Shown here: positions 40,459-48,640 of the stretch, piece after piece
How the letters are laid out: each line of letters begins with the position of its first letter
Numbering within the stretch: position 1 is the first letter of the stretch
Assembly (NCBI RefSeq): GCF_964036645.1
Contig: NZ_OZ038525.1
Span: forward strand, 4,902,001 to 4,966,000
Reading direction: 5' to 3'
DNA length: 64,000 nucleotides
From: Tenacibaculum sp. 190524A02b
Lineage (GTDB): Bacteria; Bacteroidota; Bacteroidia; Flavobacteriales; Flavobacteriaceae
The notes under the pieces: generated by a model
Seen by the model: only the letters and a program-made list of their open reading frames with translations
What the model was told of the DNA's origin: nothing
Databases searched by the model: none
Translations under genes and position numbers: made by a program

Positions 40459-42651
40459 TTAATAACAATCCGTTTTTATTTGTTGCTTCTTTTTATAAAA
40501 ATCTAAGGGTTTATTTAATTCGGCTAGCGTAATGTTTTCTATAACCCTAAAAGTAGCATTCATCATCGCAACGGAGCCACAAATCATAATACAACCATTA
40601 TTTTTTAAGGTGGAAACAACAATTTCACTATGTTGTGTTATAAGATCTTGCACATATACTTTTTCTGCATTTTCTTGTGAATAAGCAATATGTACATCCT
40701 GCAGCTGCTTTTTACGAATACTATCTTCAATTAAACCAGCGTAAATTTGGTAAGAAGCTTTATTTCTTCCACCCCAAAAAAGATACTTTTTACCAATACT
40801 GTTGGATTGAAGCATTCCTAAAAAAGGAGCAATACCTGTTCCATTAGCAATAAATAAGACTTCTTTTGCCTTTTTTGGATAATGAAAATCTTTATGTGTA
40901 TGAATGTTCCCTTGAATTTCATCTTCCAGTTTTAATCGACTTAGGTAATTAGAGCAAATGCCAAATTCATGTTTTTTTATACTTAATAACAAATCGTTTT
41001 CAATTTTACCGATAGAATACAAACGTTCAATATTATCTTCTTTAGGATAAATAGACAATAAATCACCAGAAGTAAATTTGGTTTTGTTTTTAGGGGTTAA
41101 TCTGACTAAAAAAGTTTGATCGTTATTTAACTCTGTTTTATCAACTACTATAAAAGGTAGTTGCTTTTTTATTTTTTTTAGAGGTTGTTTTATTGGTAGC
41201 TCTGTATGTAAAGCTTTACTTAATTGAATTCCCCAATTTTTAAAAGCATCAAAAGATTGATTATTAATTTTGTAAAGTGGTAAAATAGGAGAGAAACTTG
41301 TATGATGAGCGAATATATTTTCTACCTCTACAGCAAATTTACAAAATTTTGGATAAGCCATAGAACCAAATCCAACTACAGCATATTTAATAGGATTTAC
41401 GGGGTTTATGTTTTGAAATTGCTTTAAAAATTTTTTAGCATTGATTGGTGGTTCGCCTTCACCATAAGTTGCTGTAAGTACTATTAAATGTGTACATTTA
41501 TTGTAGTTAGTATAGTTGTTTAAAGCATCAATAAAAACAGTTTTATTTTGTGTTAACAAAGCTTCGTATAATGCATTAGCAAAAGAATAGGTGCTTCCAG
41601 TTTCTGAGCCTATTAAAATGACATACTCAGCAATGTTTTTTTTGTATTTGTTCTTAGGAATAAAGTTGTTTTTACGCCTCTGAAAAGTCATAGCAAAACC
41701 TGAGTAGATAAAAAACAAAATACCAATACAAGATAATAGTAAGATAATAGACCAAGTAATACTTCCTTGTCCTGTATGCAGTATAAGACTTAAATTAACC
41801 AATCTTTTTGAAAGCGAAATTTCTTGAGAACTCAATACAGCACCTGTGTACTGATGTATTAAAAGTTCCTTGTTGTTTAATTTTAAAAAGAAGTAATCTT
41901 CTTCATCTTCAGAAAAAGGAAATTCTATACTTTCTAGCTCTTGAAGAGAAATGTTTTTAAAAACAGGAAACTCAAAAGGTACTATTTTTTTGGAATCATT
42001 AGTATGGTTAAAGTTTAGATTATGTTTTGTTTTATGAGAAGGTAAAAGAGAAAATTTATCTAAGGAAAGATAGATACCAGTTACAGTAATAATAATAATA
42101 GGTATTAATGTATATCTGCCAATAATGATGTGATAGTATTGTTCAAAATTTTCTTTGACTACCTTTGAAAATAACTGTAAAAATCCACCTTGTCTTTTGG
42201 CTATTAAAATAAGACCAGTAATGGCTATTAAGCAAAGTAAAAAAGAGGTAAATCCTACTATAAATCTACCTGTAGATTTTAAAAATAAAGACCTATGTAA
42301 GCTAGTAGCAAACTTATATATTGGTTTTTTCTTTATTATTTTACCTAATTTTTTACCAGAAAGAGGGTCAATATAAAAAGTAGCATTTTTACCTTCTTTG
42401 GTAATAACCGAAGCAGTAATAAAATCATGGTGATCCTTTTTAACAGAAACAACAGCTTTGTATTCTTTAGTTAAAGCACTAATAGTATTTGCTAAAGAAA
42501 TAGATTGTGTGTTACCAATACTATAAGGAGTTGTTTGGTGTTCAATAGGTTCAAAAGCTAAAATAATTCCAGTTATAGAAGCTATAAGTATAAAAACGAA
42601 AGAAGATATAGCCAGTGTTAAATGGCTATACCTCCAAATAGAAATGGTCAT
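40459..42651 (-). CDS. PepSY-TM / flavodoxin / FAD-NAD reductase fusion
   Basis: 730 residues. A PepSY-type membrane domain (about 1-365) has membrane helices near 10-30, 130-150, 180-200 and 295-320; then a flavodoxin-like FMN domain (IGSETGSTYSFANALYEALL, about 345-490); then a FAD/NAD(P)H domain (VLFIANGTGIAPFLGMLQ, SAYSQENAEKVYVQDLI). Such fusions are thought to move electrons from NAD(P)H across the membrane to reduce ferric siderophore or heme. It belongs to the iron/heme operon read leftwards from 45573. Confidence 0.85.
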   Translation of the reverse strand: MTISIWRYSHLTLAISSFVFILIASITGIILAFEPIEHQTTPYSIGNTQSISLANTISALTKEYKAVVSVKKDHHDFITASVITKEGKNATFYIDPLSGKKLGKIIKKKPIYKFATSLHRSLFLKSTGRFIVGFTSFLLCLIAITGLILIAKRQGGFLQLFSKVVKENFEQYYHIIIGRYTLIPIIIITVTGIYLSLDKFSLLPSHKTKHNLNFNHTNDSKKIVPFEFPVFKNISLQELESIEFPFSEDEEDYFFLKLNNKELLIHQYTGAVLSSQEISLSKRLVNLSLILHTGQGSITWSIILLLSCIGILFFIYSGFAMTFQRRKNNFIPKNKYKKNIAEYVILIGSETGSTYSFANALYEALLTQNKTVFIDALNNYTNYNKCTHLIVLTATYGEGEPPINAKKFLKQFQNINPVNPIKYAVVGFGSMAYPKFCKFAVEVENIFAHHTSFSPILPLYKINNQSFDAFKNWGIQLSKALHTELPIKQPLKKIKKQLPFIVVDKTELNNDQTFLVRLTPKNKTKFTSGDLLSIYPKEDNIERLYSIGKIENDLLLSIKKHEFGICSNYLSRLKLEDEIQGNIHTHKDFHYPKKAKEVLFIANGTGIAPFLGMLQSNSIGKKYLFWGGRNKASYQIYAGLIEDSIRKKQLQDVHIAYSQENAEKVYVQDLITQHSEIVVSTLKNNGCIMICGSVAMMNATFRVIENITLAELNKPLDFYKKKQQIKTDCY

Positions 42652-42663
42652 TTTTGTTAGATA

Positions 42664-43158
42664 TTATTGCGGCATTAAACGTATGTAGCGTATAAAGCCT
42701 TTTCCTTCCATTTTATTTTTAATATTTTCAGAAGTAAGGTCAAATTCAATGTCATCTTTGTAGTATTCTTGATCTTCAACAGCAGATTCGAACCTGATTT
42801 TATATCCATTATCTATTTTATTGTTATCAATATTTAACAAACTTACAGTTCTGTTACCACCACTAACAGTTGCGCCAGTAATAGCATCAATATCTCTACG
42901 AACTTTACCTTGGAATTGCCACCATTCAGTGATATCAGAATACCAATCTTCATCATCTCCTTGTACATATAACGTTTCTACGTATTCTCCATCTTTCAAT
43001 AAAGAAATAACAATATAGGCACCTTCACCAGAATAATTTTTCATTTGAATCATGCACTTGTATGTTTTACTATCACTTATTTTAGTAAAACCATACAAGC
43101 AAAAAACGGTTGCTAGTAGTATAAAGATTCCTTTACTTAAATTTTTAACTTTCATCAT
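42664..43158 (-). CDS. DUF2271-like periplasmic protein
   Basis: 164 residues with N-terminal signal (KGIFILLATVFCLYGF). The mature part has the GAYIVISLLKDGEYVETLYV strand and DAITGATVSGGNR loop that I associate with DUF2271 proteins, which commonly accompany PepSY and TonB genes. Probably periplasmic redox or iron handling. The gap to the reductase gene is 12 bases. Confidence 0.75.
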   Translation of the reverse strand: MMKVKNLSKGIFILLATVFCLYGFTKISDSKTYKCMIQMKNYSGEGAYIVISLLKDGEYVETLYVQGDDEDWYSDITEWWQFQGKVRRDIDAITGATVSGGNRTVSLLNIDNNKIDNGYKIRFESAVEDQEYYKDDIEFDLTSENIKNKMEGKGFIRYIRLMPQ

Positions 43159-43179
43159 CTTTCTTGTCTTTTAATAATA

Positions 43180-44673
43180 TTATTTTAAAAATACAATATC
43201 TTCATTTTTTAAAAGCTCATTTTCTTTCGCTAAATCATGAACAGACTCGCCAAAATTAGTCGTAATAGATTTATCTGCGCCAGCATTTAACAGATATTTT
43301 ATAGTATTGGTATCTTTAGCTTGCATAATCGCTTTATGTAATGCGGTTAATCCATCTTTATTTTTAGCGTTAATATCAATACCTAATTTTTGAACTTCTT
43401 TTAAAAGCTGAATGTTATTTTTATCAATAGCTACATGTAATAATGAGTTGTTATTGTTTTGTGTAGCTTTAAGGTTTACTCCTTTTTCTTTTAAAAGGTT
43501 TAGTTTCTTCTTAAACTCTTCTGCTTTTTTAAGAGAATAGCTATTCACTAAATAATATCCTAAAGAGTTTCCTTTAGTATCTTTAGTATTTACATCAGCA
43601 TTGTTACTTATTAAATAGTCAACCACTTCAAAAGAATTTCTTTCTACAGCTGCTGAAAGCGCTGAAACTCCTTTTTTATTTTGCAGGTTAATATCAGAAG
43701 TTTTAGAACTTAATAGTTTAATAATATCTAAAGAGTTTCTGCCAGCTGCATTGATTAATGGAGTATTACCATTTTTATCAACTTGGTTAACATTTACACC
43801 TTTATTTAAAAAGTAATTGAAAGTAGCGATGTTTTTATTTCCGTAAGCAATATTATGTAAAGGCGTCTTTCCGTCTTTACTGGTAATATTAGGATTAATC
43901 CCTAAACCTTCCAAGTATTTAAAAAATTCAAGTGAATTGTACCCTTTTCTAGATCCTTTTGTAGCTAATAAAATCGGGTTTTCCCCATTTTTATTAACAT
44001 TTTTATACTTAAATCCTTTTTTAATAAGAATTTCAAGAAGTTTTTTATTTCCCTTTTTTGCCACATAATTAAAAGCACCATTACCATTTATGTCAGTACT
44101 CTGTATACTTAACTCTTTAGAAGTGAAATAATTTATAAGATCAAAGTTCTTTAAATGACCAATAAGTAATAGTAAAGCGTTAGCACCTTTTTCATCTACA
44201 TCATTTTTAATATCAATACCATTTTCAATACATAAATCATAGATTTCAGTATTGGTTTGCCCAGTTGCAGCAGCAAAGGTTAAAGGTGAATATTGATGAG
44301 AATCTTTTAGATCCATTCGAGCATTTTTAGCAATTAAATGCTTCATTAAAGGAACATTGTTTTTATAAGCAGCCCAAAAAATGTACGTTCTTTTATCATG
44401 AGTTAATTTGTTAACACCATTTCCTTCTTTAGTTAAAAGATGTTTAATAACCTCATTAGGTGCTTTTTCAAGTATTGCATAAACTACAGCATCAAATCCA
44501 TATCGATTCAATGCTGTAACGCTATTGCCTTCAGTTATTTTCTGTTCTACTTCTGCAATAGATGGATTTGTTTTCCAATAATCTCTCTGTAAAAAAATAT
44601 TGCTTTCTTGTGCTTGAATACTAACAGTTAAAAATAGCAGCACAAGAACTAGTTTGTAAATAGACTTAAACAT
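43180..44673 (-). CDS. Secreted ankyrin-repeat protein
   Basis: 497 residues with a signal peptide (MFKSIYKLVLVLLFLTVSIQ). At least ten ankyrin-type repeats follow, for example GKTPLHNIAYGNKNIATFNY, GNTPLINAAGRNSLDIIKLL and GLTALHKAIMQAKDTNTIKY. Periplasmic ankyrin proteins are likely protein-binding scaffolds; here it may support the heme/iron locus. It is 3 bases from the upstream gene and 21 from the downstream one. Confidence 0.85.
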   Translation of the reverse strand: MFKSIYKLVLVLLFLTVSIQAQESNIFLQRDYWKTNPSIAEVEQKITEGNSVTALNRYGFDAVVYAILEKAPNEVIKHLLTKEGNGVNKLTHDKRTYIFWAAYKNNVPLMKHLIAKNARMDLKDSHQYSPLTFAAATGQTNTEIYDLCIENGIDIKNDVDEKGANALLLLIGHLKNFDLINYFTSKELSIQSTDINGNGAFNYVAKKGNKKLLEILIKKGFKYKNVNKNGENPILLATKGSRKGYNSLEFFKYLEGLGINPNITSKDGKTPLHNIAYGNKNIATFNYFLNKGVNVNQVDKNGNTPLINAAGRNSLDIIKLLSSKTSDINLQNKKGVSALSAAVERNSFEVVDYLISNNADVNTKDTKGNSLGYYLVNSYSLKKAEEFKKKLNLLKEKGVNLKATQNNNNSLLHVAIDKNNIQLLKEVQKLGIDINAKNKDGLTALHKAIMQAKDTNTIKYLLNAGADKSITTNFGESVHDLAKENELLKNEDIVFLK

Positions 44674-44676
44674 TGT

Positions 44677-45573
44677 TTATTTTTTTACGAAAGACTCAAT
44701 AATTTCATTAATGGCATCTTCTTGGTTTACTTCTTCAGCAAAAAGATGCTTGTATAAAGCCTTATTTTTAACTTTTTTCTCTAAAAGTAATTTAGAATTT
44801 CTTCCATAAACCTCTTCCCATTTATTTCTAACTATTTGCCATTTATTAGTATTCTTTTTCCACCACTCTTGAGCAGCTTTACATCTATTATCATCAACTT
44901 TTACGTAAGTGTTGTAACCTTTTTCATGAGCTAATACAAAATCATCTTCTCCTTTTTTACGAATAACTTTCTTATTGTCTTGGTCGTGTAACCAACCATA
45001 ATCAGTAATTTCATGTCGGTTACCTCTAACAGTTACATTATAGTCACTTCTTTTAGTATACTCTCTTCTTGGTAATGGAGCATCAGTAGTGTTTTCCCAA
45101 TAACTTTTACCATCTATATGTACCCAAGAACCAGAACCTTCATATCTAGGGCTATCATCTACTTGATATACTTTTTGAGTCCATTGTTTTTTTACAGCTG
45201 ATTTAGGTTTGGTTTCGTATAGCCATTCATTATCTCCATTGTACATGTAAAAATCTGTGTTTTGATATACCCAGTCTTGACGCCAATGTTTTACAATACT
45301 AGGTTTAGCAGGGTTACCAACTTGTAATAAATGTTGGATAGAAACTTTATTGGTTTCATCTTCTATTAAACCTGCCCATTCTAAAGCTTTAGCTACTTTA
45401 TTTTTTGAAGGCTTATATAAAGAATCTTTACTATAGTTAAAAGTTTCAGCAAAATTGAAAGTTACTTCAAAGCAACCACACATTTTTTTTATCGCTTCTT
45501 TATCCTTTTTTTTCTGTGCATTTATAGTTACTGAAGACAGTAATACTAAGCTTCCGACGATTAATTTTTTCAT
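44677..45573 (-). CDS. DUF6607-like secreted protein
   Basis: 298 residues with signal peptide (LIVGSLVLLSSVTINAQ). Conserved-looking segments are CGCFEVTFNFAETFNYSKDS, HWRQDWVYQNTDFYMYNGDN and WVHIDGKSYWENT. These match my memory of the DUF6607 family found beside heme/iron TonB genes in Bacteroidetes. First gene of the minus-strand operon, divergent from the TonB receptor. Confidence 0.7.
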   Translation of the reverse strand: MKKLIVGSLVLLSSVTINAQKKKDKEAIKKMCGCFEVTFNFAETFNYSKDSLYKPSKNKVAKALEWAGLIEDETNKVSIQHLLQVGNPAKPSIVKHWRQDWVYQNTDFYMYNGDNEWLYETKPKSAVKKQWTQKVYQVDDSPRYEGSGSWVHIDGKSYWENTTDAPLPRREYTKRSDYNVTVRGNRHEITDYGWLHDQDNKKVIRKKGEDDFVLAHEKGYNTYVKVDDNRCKAAQEWWKKNTNKWQIVRNKWEEVYGRNSKLLLEKKVKNKALYKHLFAEEVNQEDAINEIIESFVKK

Positions 45574-45605
45574 TTTGTTACTCTTTAAGTTTTAATATTT
45601 CGATG

Positions 45606-45655
45606 CAAAAATATAAATTTTATTTAGATTGATTTAAAATAAGGTTATATATTTG
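45606..45655. promoter_or_regulatory. Divergent promoter region of the heme/iron locus
   Basis: Rightward promoter: TTG 45629-45631 and TATATTTG 45648-45655 (16-base spacing). Leftward: TATTTTTG on the minus strand at 45606-45613. Between them lies an AT-rich imperfect dyad (45618-45642) with TTATTTAGATTGATTTAAAA. The same half-sequence and promoter layout recur upstream of 48641, suggesting a common regulator, plausibly Fur-like. Confidence 0.6.
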
Positions 45656-45679
45656 CCGTCGAAAATTAATTTATTAAGA

Positions 45680-47800
45680 ATGTTTCTAAATAAGTTTAAG
45701 GCTATAGTTTTAGTAATGTTGAGTATCACTAGCTTTTCACAAGAGAAAAAGCAAAAGCTAGATTCTTTAAAAAATAATAAACTAGATGAAGTTATTGTAA
45801 CGGCAACTAGAACGGCAAGGCAATTATCATCCGTTCCAATGCCAGTAACTTTAATCTCTAAAGAACAAATACAAAAGTCTGGTTCAGTAAGACTACGAGA
45901 TATCCTATTAGAGCAAACGGGAATTACAATGGTTAAAGATTTTGGAAATTCAGAAGGTGTACAATTACAAGGGATATCAGCAGATTACACACTTGTACTA
46001 ATTGACGGAGTTCCAATTGTGGGAAGAACATCAGGTAATATTGATTTAAGTAGAATAACAGTGAATAATATTAAGCAAATAGAAATTGTAAAAGGCCCTT
46101 CTTCTTCCTTGTTTGGATCAGAGGCTATAGGAGGAGTTATTAATATTATTACAGAGAAACCAAAAAGAGATCAGTTAAAAATAAAGTATCATATTTTAAG
46201 TAGAGGAGGTGCTAAGAATGAGTTGGATTTGAATGCAGATGTAGTGTACAGAAAGAAAAATATGAGTGTGGTTTCTGGTTTAAATTTTAATTCAAGTGAA
46301 GGTTTTGATTTAACGCCTAAAAGTCCTGCAAAAACGGTAAACCCACACCAGAGTTATACAGGGAATCTACAATTTTCGTATGATGTTTCAGAAAAGTTGA
46401 AAGTGTTAGTGTCTCAACGAATTTATCAAATAAACCAATATGTAAATGAGTCTGTTAATAAAGAGATTGATTGGAATTTTAATGGAAATATAAAACACCA
46501 GATATCTAATACATGGAAAGTAGATTATTCATTTTACGGAACTCGATTTAAAACTGAGAGTCAATTTAATGGAGAAACGGCTTTGTTTAATAGAAGCTTG
46601 TTTAGACCAGAGGTAAAAACAGAGTTGGCTTTATGGAAGGGTACTATGATAGCAGGTGTTGGAGGAAATTTTGATGCTTTAGATAGAACTTCTATAAGTG
46701 GTAACAAAACTTATAATGCCATGTATGCTTTTGGTCAGTTTGATTTTTATCCTTTTGAAAATTTTAATGTGATTTTGGGAGCTAGATTTGAAGATAGTGA
46801 TACATACGAATCTAATTTTTCACCTAAACTATCAATAGGTTATGAAGTAACTGATTGGTTAACGCTTAAAGCATCCGGAGGTTTTGGATTTAAAGCACCA
46901 GATTTTAGACAATTATTTTTTGATTTTAGAAATGTAAATAATGGATATGTTGTTTTAGGTACGCAAACAGTACATACTTTATATCCTAATGTAAATGGTA
47001 TAAATACAGTTAAAAAGGAATTAAAACCAGAAACCTCTACAGGTATAAATGTAGGATTTGATGCAAAACCAATTGGCGGATTAACTGTAAGTGTAAATGC
47101 TTTTAGAAATGATATTACTGATTTAATTGATGTTTATGACACACAATTAAATGATCCAGGAAGGTTTGGAAACACCCCAGAGCAGTTTGGTTTAAAAGCA
47201 GGTGATAGATTGTTTTCATACAGAAATATAAATGAAGTATTTACGCAAGGAGTAGAAGTAGATATAAAATGGAGGTTAACAGATAATTTTAAGTTTTTTG
47301 CAGGGTATCAGTTTTTAGATACTGGAAATAAAGAGGCTATAAAGAAATTGGAAGAGGAGTCTTTATTTATCAAAGATGCAAGTGGAACATCTATACGTTT
47401 GAATTCATCAGCTTATTTTGGATTAGCTGATAGATCAAAGCACATGATAAACGCTAAGTTGTTTTACGAAAACTATGAGCATAATTTTTCAGCAAACATA
47501 AGAGGGGTTTATAGAAGTAAATATGCTCCTTTAGATACCAATAGTAATGGGGTAATAGATACGTTTGATGATTTTGTTGTGGCAAATACACAAATAAACT
47601 TTTCAATGGATAAATCGTTTTTTGACAATTTATTAGTGATTCAGTTTGGCATTGATAATTTGTTTGATAATACAGCTATAGAAAATGGTGAGGTTTTCAA
47701 TTTTCCTGATCCAAATTCAAACACTGGAGAAACCATACCTATAGATACATATTTGCAATTAGGAAGAACATATTTTGGAAGAATACAGTTTAATTTTTAA
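45680..47800 (+). CDS. TonB-dependent outer membrane receptor, probably heme/iron
   Basis: 706 residues from ATG 45680 with signal peptide (FKAIVLVMLSITSFSQ). TonB box-like DEVIVTATRTARQLSSVPMP, plug domain (LRDILLEQTG, VLIDGVPIVG, IEIVKGPSSSLFGSEAIGGV), then a beta-barrel ending in the aromatic FGRIQFNF. Immediately followed by a HmuY-like lipoprotein gene, which fits a HmuR-type heme receptor. Divergent from the reductase operon. Confidence 0.9.
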   Translation: MFLNKFKAIVLVMLSITSFSQEKKQKLDSLKNNKLDEVIVTATRTARQLSSVPMPVTLISKEQIQKSGSVRLRDILLEQTGITMVKDFGNSEGVQLQGISADYTLVLIDGVPIVGRTSGNIDLSRITVNNIKQIEIVKGPSSSLFGSEAIGGVINIITEKPKRDQLKIKYHILSRGGAKNELDLNADVVYRKKNMSVVSGLNFNSSEGFDLTPKSPAKTVNPHQSYTGNLQFSYDVSEKLKVLVSQRIYQINQYVNESVNKEIDWNFNGNIKHQISNTWKVDYSFYGTRFKTESQFNGETALFNRSLFRPEVKTELALWKGTMIAGVGGNFDALDRTSISGNKTYNAMYAFGQFDFYPFENFNVILGARFEDSDTYESNFSPKLSIGYEVTDWLTLKASGGFGFKAPDFRQLFFDFRNVNNGYVVLGTQTVHTLYPNVNGINTVKKELKPETSTGINVGFDAKPIGGLTVSVNAFRNDITDLIDVYDTQLNDPGRFGNTPEQFGLKAGDRLFSYRNINEVFTQGVEVDIKWRLTDNFKFFAGYQFLDTGNKEAIKKLEEESLFIKDASGTSIRLNSSAYFGLADRSKHMINAKLFYENYEHNFSANIRGVYRSKYAPLDTNSNGVIDTFDDFVVANTQINFSMDKSFFDNLLVIQFGIDNLFDNTAIENGEVFNFPDPNSNTGETIPIDTYLQLGRTYFGRIQFNF

Positions 47801-47821
47801 TACAATAAATAGGATTATATA

Positions 47822-48448
47822 ATGAGAAATTTAAAAACAATTTTAGGAAGTTTAGTCATAGCATTTCTAGTAACATCATGTAGTAATAATGATACCACTA
47901 TAGAAAAACCATTAGTAAAACCTTCAGAAACTAAAACAATAGAAAATTTTCATGCGCCAGCTGGAGGAGGTGGTGGAAACTATACTGGTGATTTTGCAAA
48001 GTTTAGTTTTAAAGAAGGAAAAAAAGTAGATGGAGACAATTGGGATATTGCTTTTAGAGCTACTGAAATAATTGTTAATGGAGGAGTTAATGTAGAGAAT
48101 ATTAATGAAGAGCCTAATAGAACAGGGAAAGCAGCAGTTGCTCTTGTAAAGAATACATTAAAAGATTTAAAAGAAGCGCCAGCAGATAGTGAATTTAAAC
48201 AAGATGCTAAAGAGAATTTAGCTATTACTAAAGGTAGTAATAATGGATGGTACTTGTATAATTTTAAAGACCATGTTATAGAGCCAAAGGCAGGGATAAT
48301 TCTAGTGGTCAAAACCATTGAAGGTAGTTATGCAAAAGTTGAAATAGAAAGTTATTATAAAGATAAAAAGATAAATCAAGCAAATGGAAGGTATTTTACA
48401 TTTAAGTATGTATATAACCCTAATCCAGGAGATAAAAATCTTCAATAA
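47822..48448 (+). CDS. HmuY-like heme-binding lipoprotein
   Basis: 208 residues, lipobox LVTSC (Cys about 20). The HmuY family is suggested by the acidic linker, WDIAFRATEIIVNGGV, GWYLYNFKDHVIEPKAGIIL and the following TFKYVY end. In Porphyromonas HmuY passes heme to the HmuR receptor; here the neighbouring TonB receptor would be the partner. Heme ligands are not clear by eye. Confidence 0.78.
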   Translation: MRNLKTILGSLVIAFLVTSCSNNDTTIEKPLVKPSETKTIENFHAPAGGGGGNYTGDFAKFSFKEGKKVDGDNWDIAFRATEIIVNGGVNVENINEEPNRTGKAAVALVKNTLKDLKEAPADSEFKQDAKENLAITKGSNNGWYLYNFKDHVIEPKAGIILVVKTIEGSYAKVEIESYYKDKKINQANGRYFTFKYVYNPNPGDKNLQ

Positions 48449-48492
48449 ATTTCTAATTTATTGAATTTTGTTAGTTTTTTGTTACGTTATGG

Positions 48493-48533
48493 ACAGCCTA
48501 ATCAATTAAAATTTGATTAGGTTGTCTTTTTTT
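48493..48533 (+). terminator. Terminator after HmuY-like gene
   Basis: ACAGCCTAATCAA pairs with TTGATTAGGTTGT (G-T allowed) and is followed by CTTTTTTT, a standard Rho-independent terminator ending the receptor-HmuY transcript. Confidence 0.88.
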
Positions 48534-48577
48534 AAGGTTGATGTAAGTGTAAAAATTTTTATGTTAAAATAATTTTA

Positions 48578-48609
48578 TTTTTATTTAGAATAAATAAAAA
48601 TAGGTTAAT
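48578..48609 (+). promoter_or_regulatory. Operator-like palindrome and promoter of the FG-GAP gene
   Basis: TTTTTATTTA and TAAATAAAAA form perfect 10-bp arms around GAA (48578-48600). AAAATAGGTTAATTTCG after it lines up with the AAAATAAGGTTATATATTTG before the TonB receptor. The -7 box here would be TAATTTCG, one base off consensus. Confidence 0.5.
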
Positions 48610-48640
48610 TTCGCATATTGAAATTTAACTTTAATTTAAA

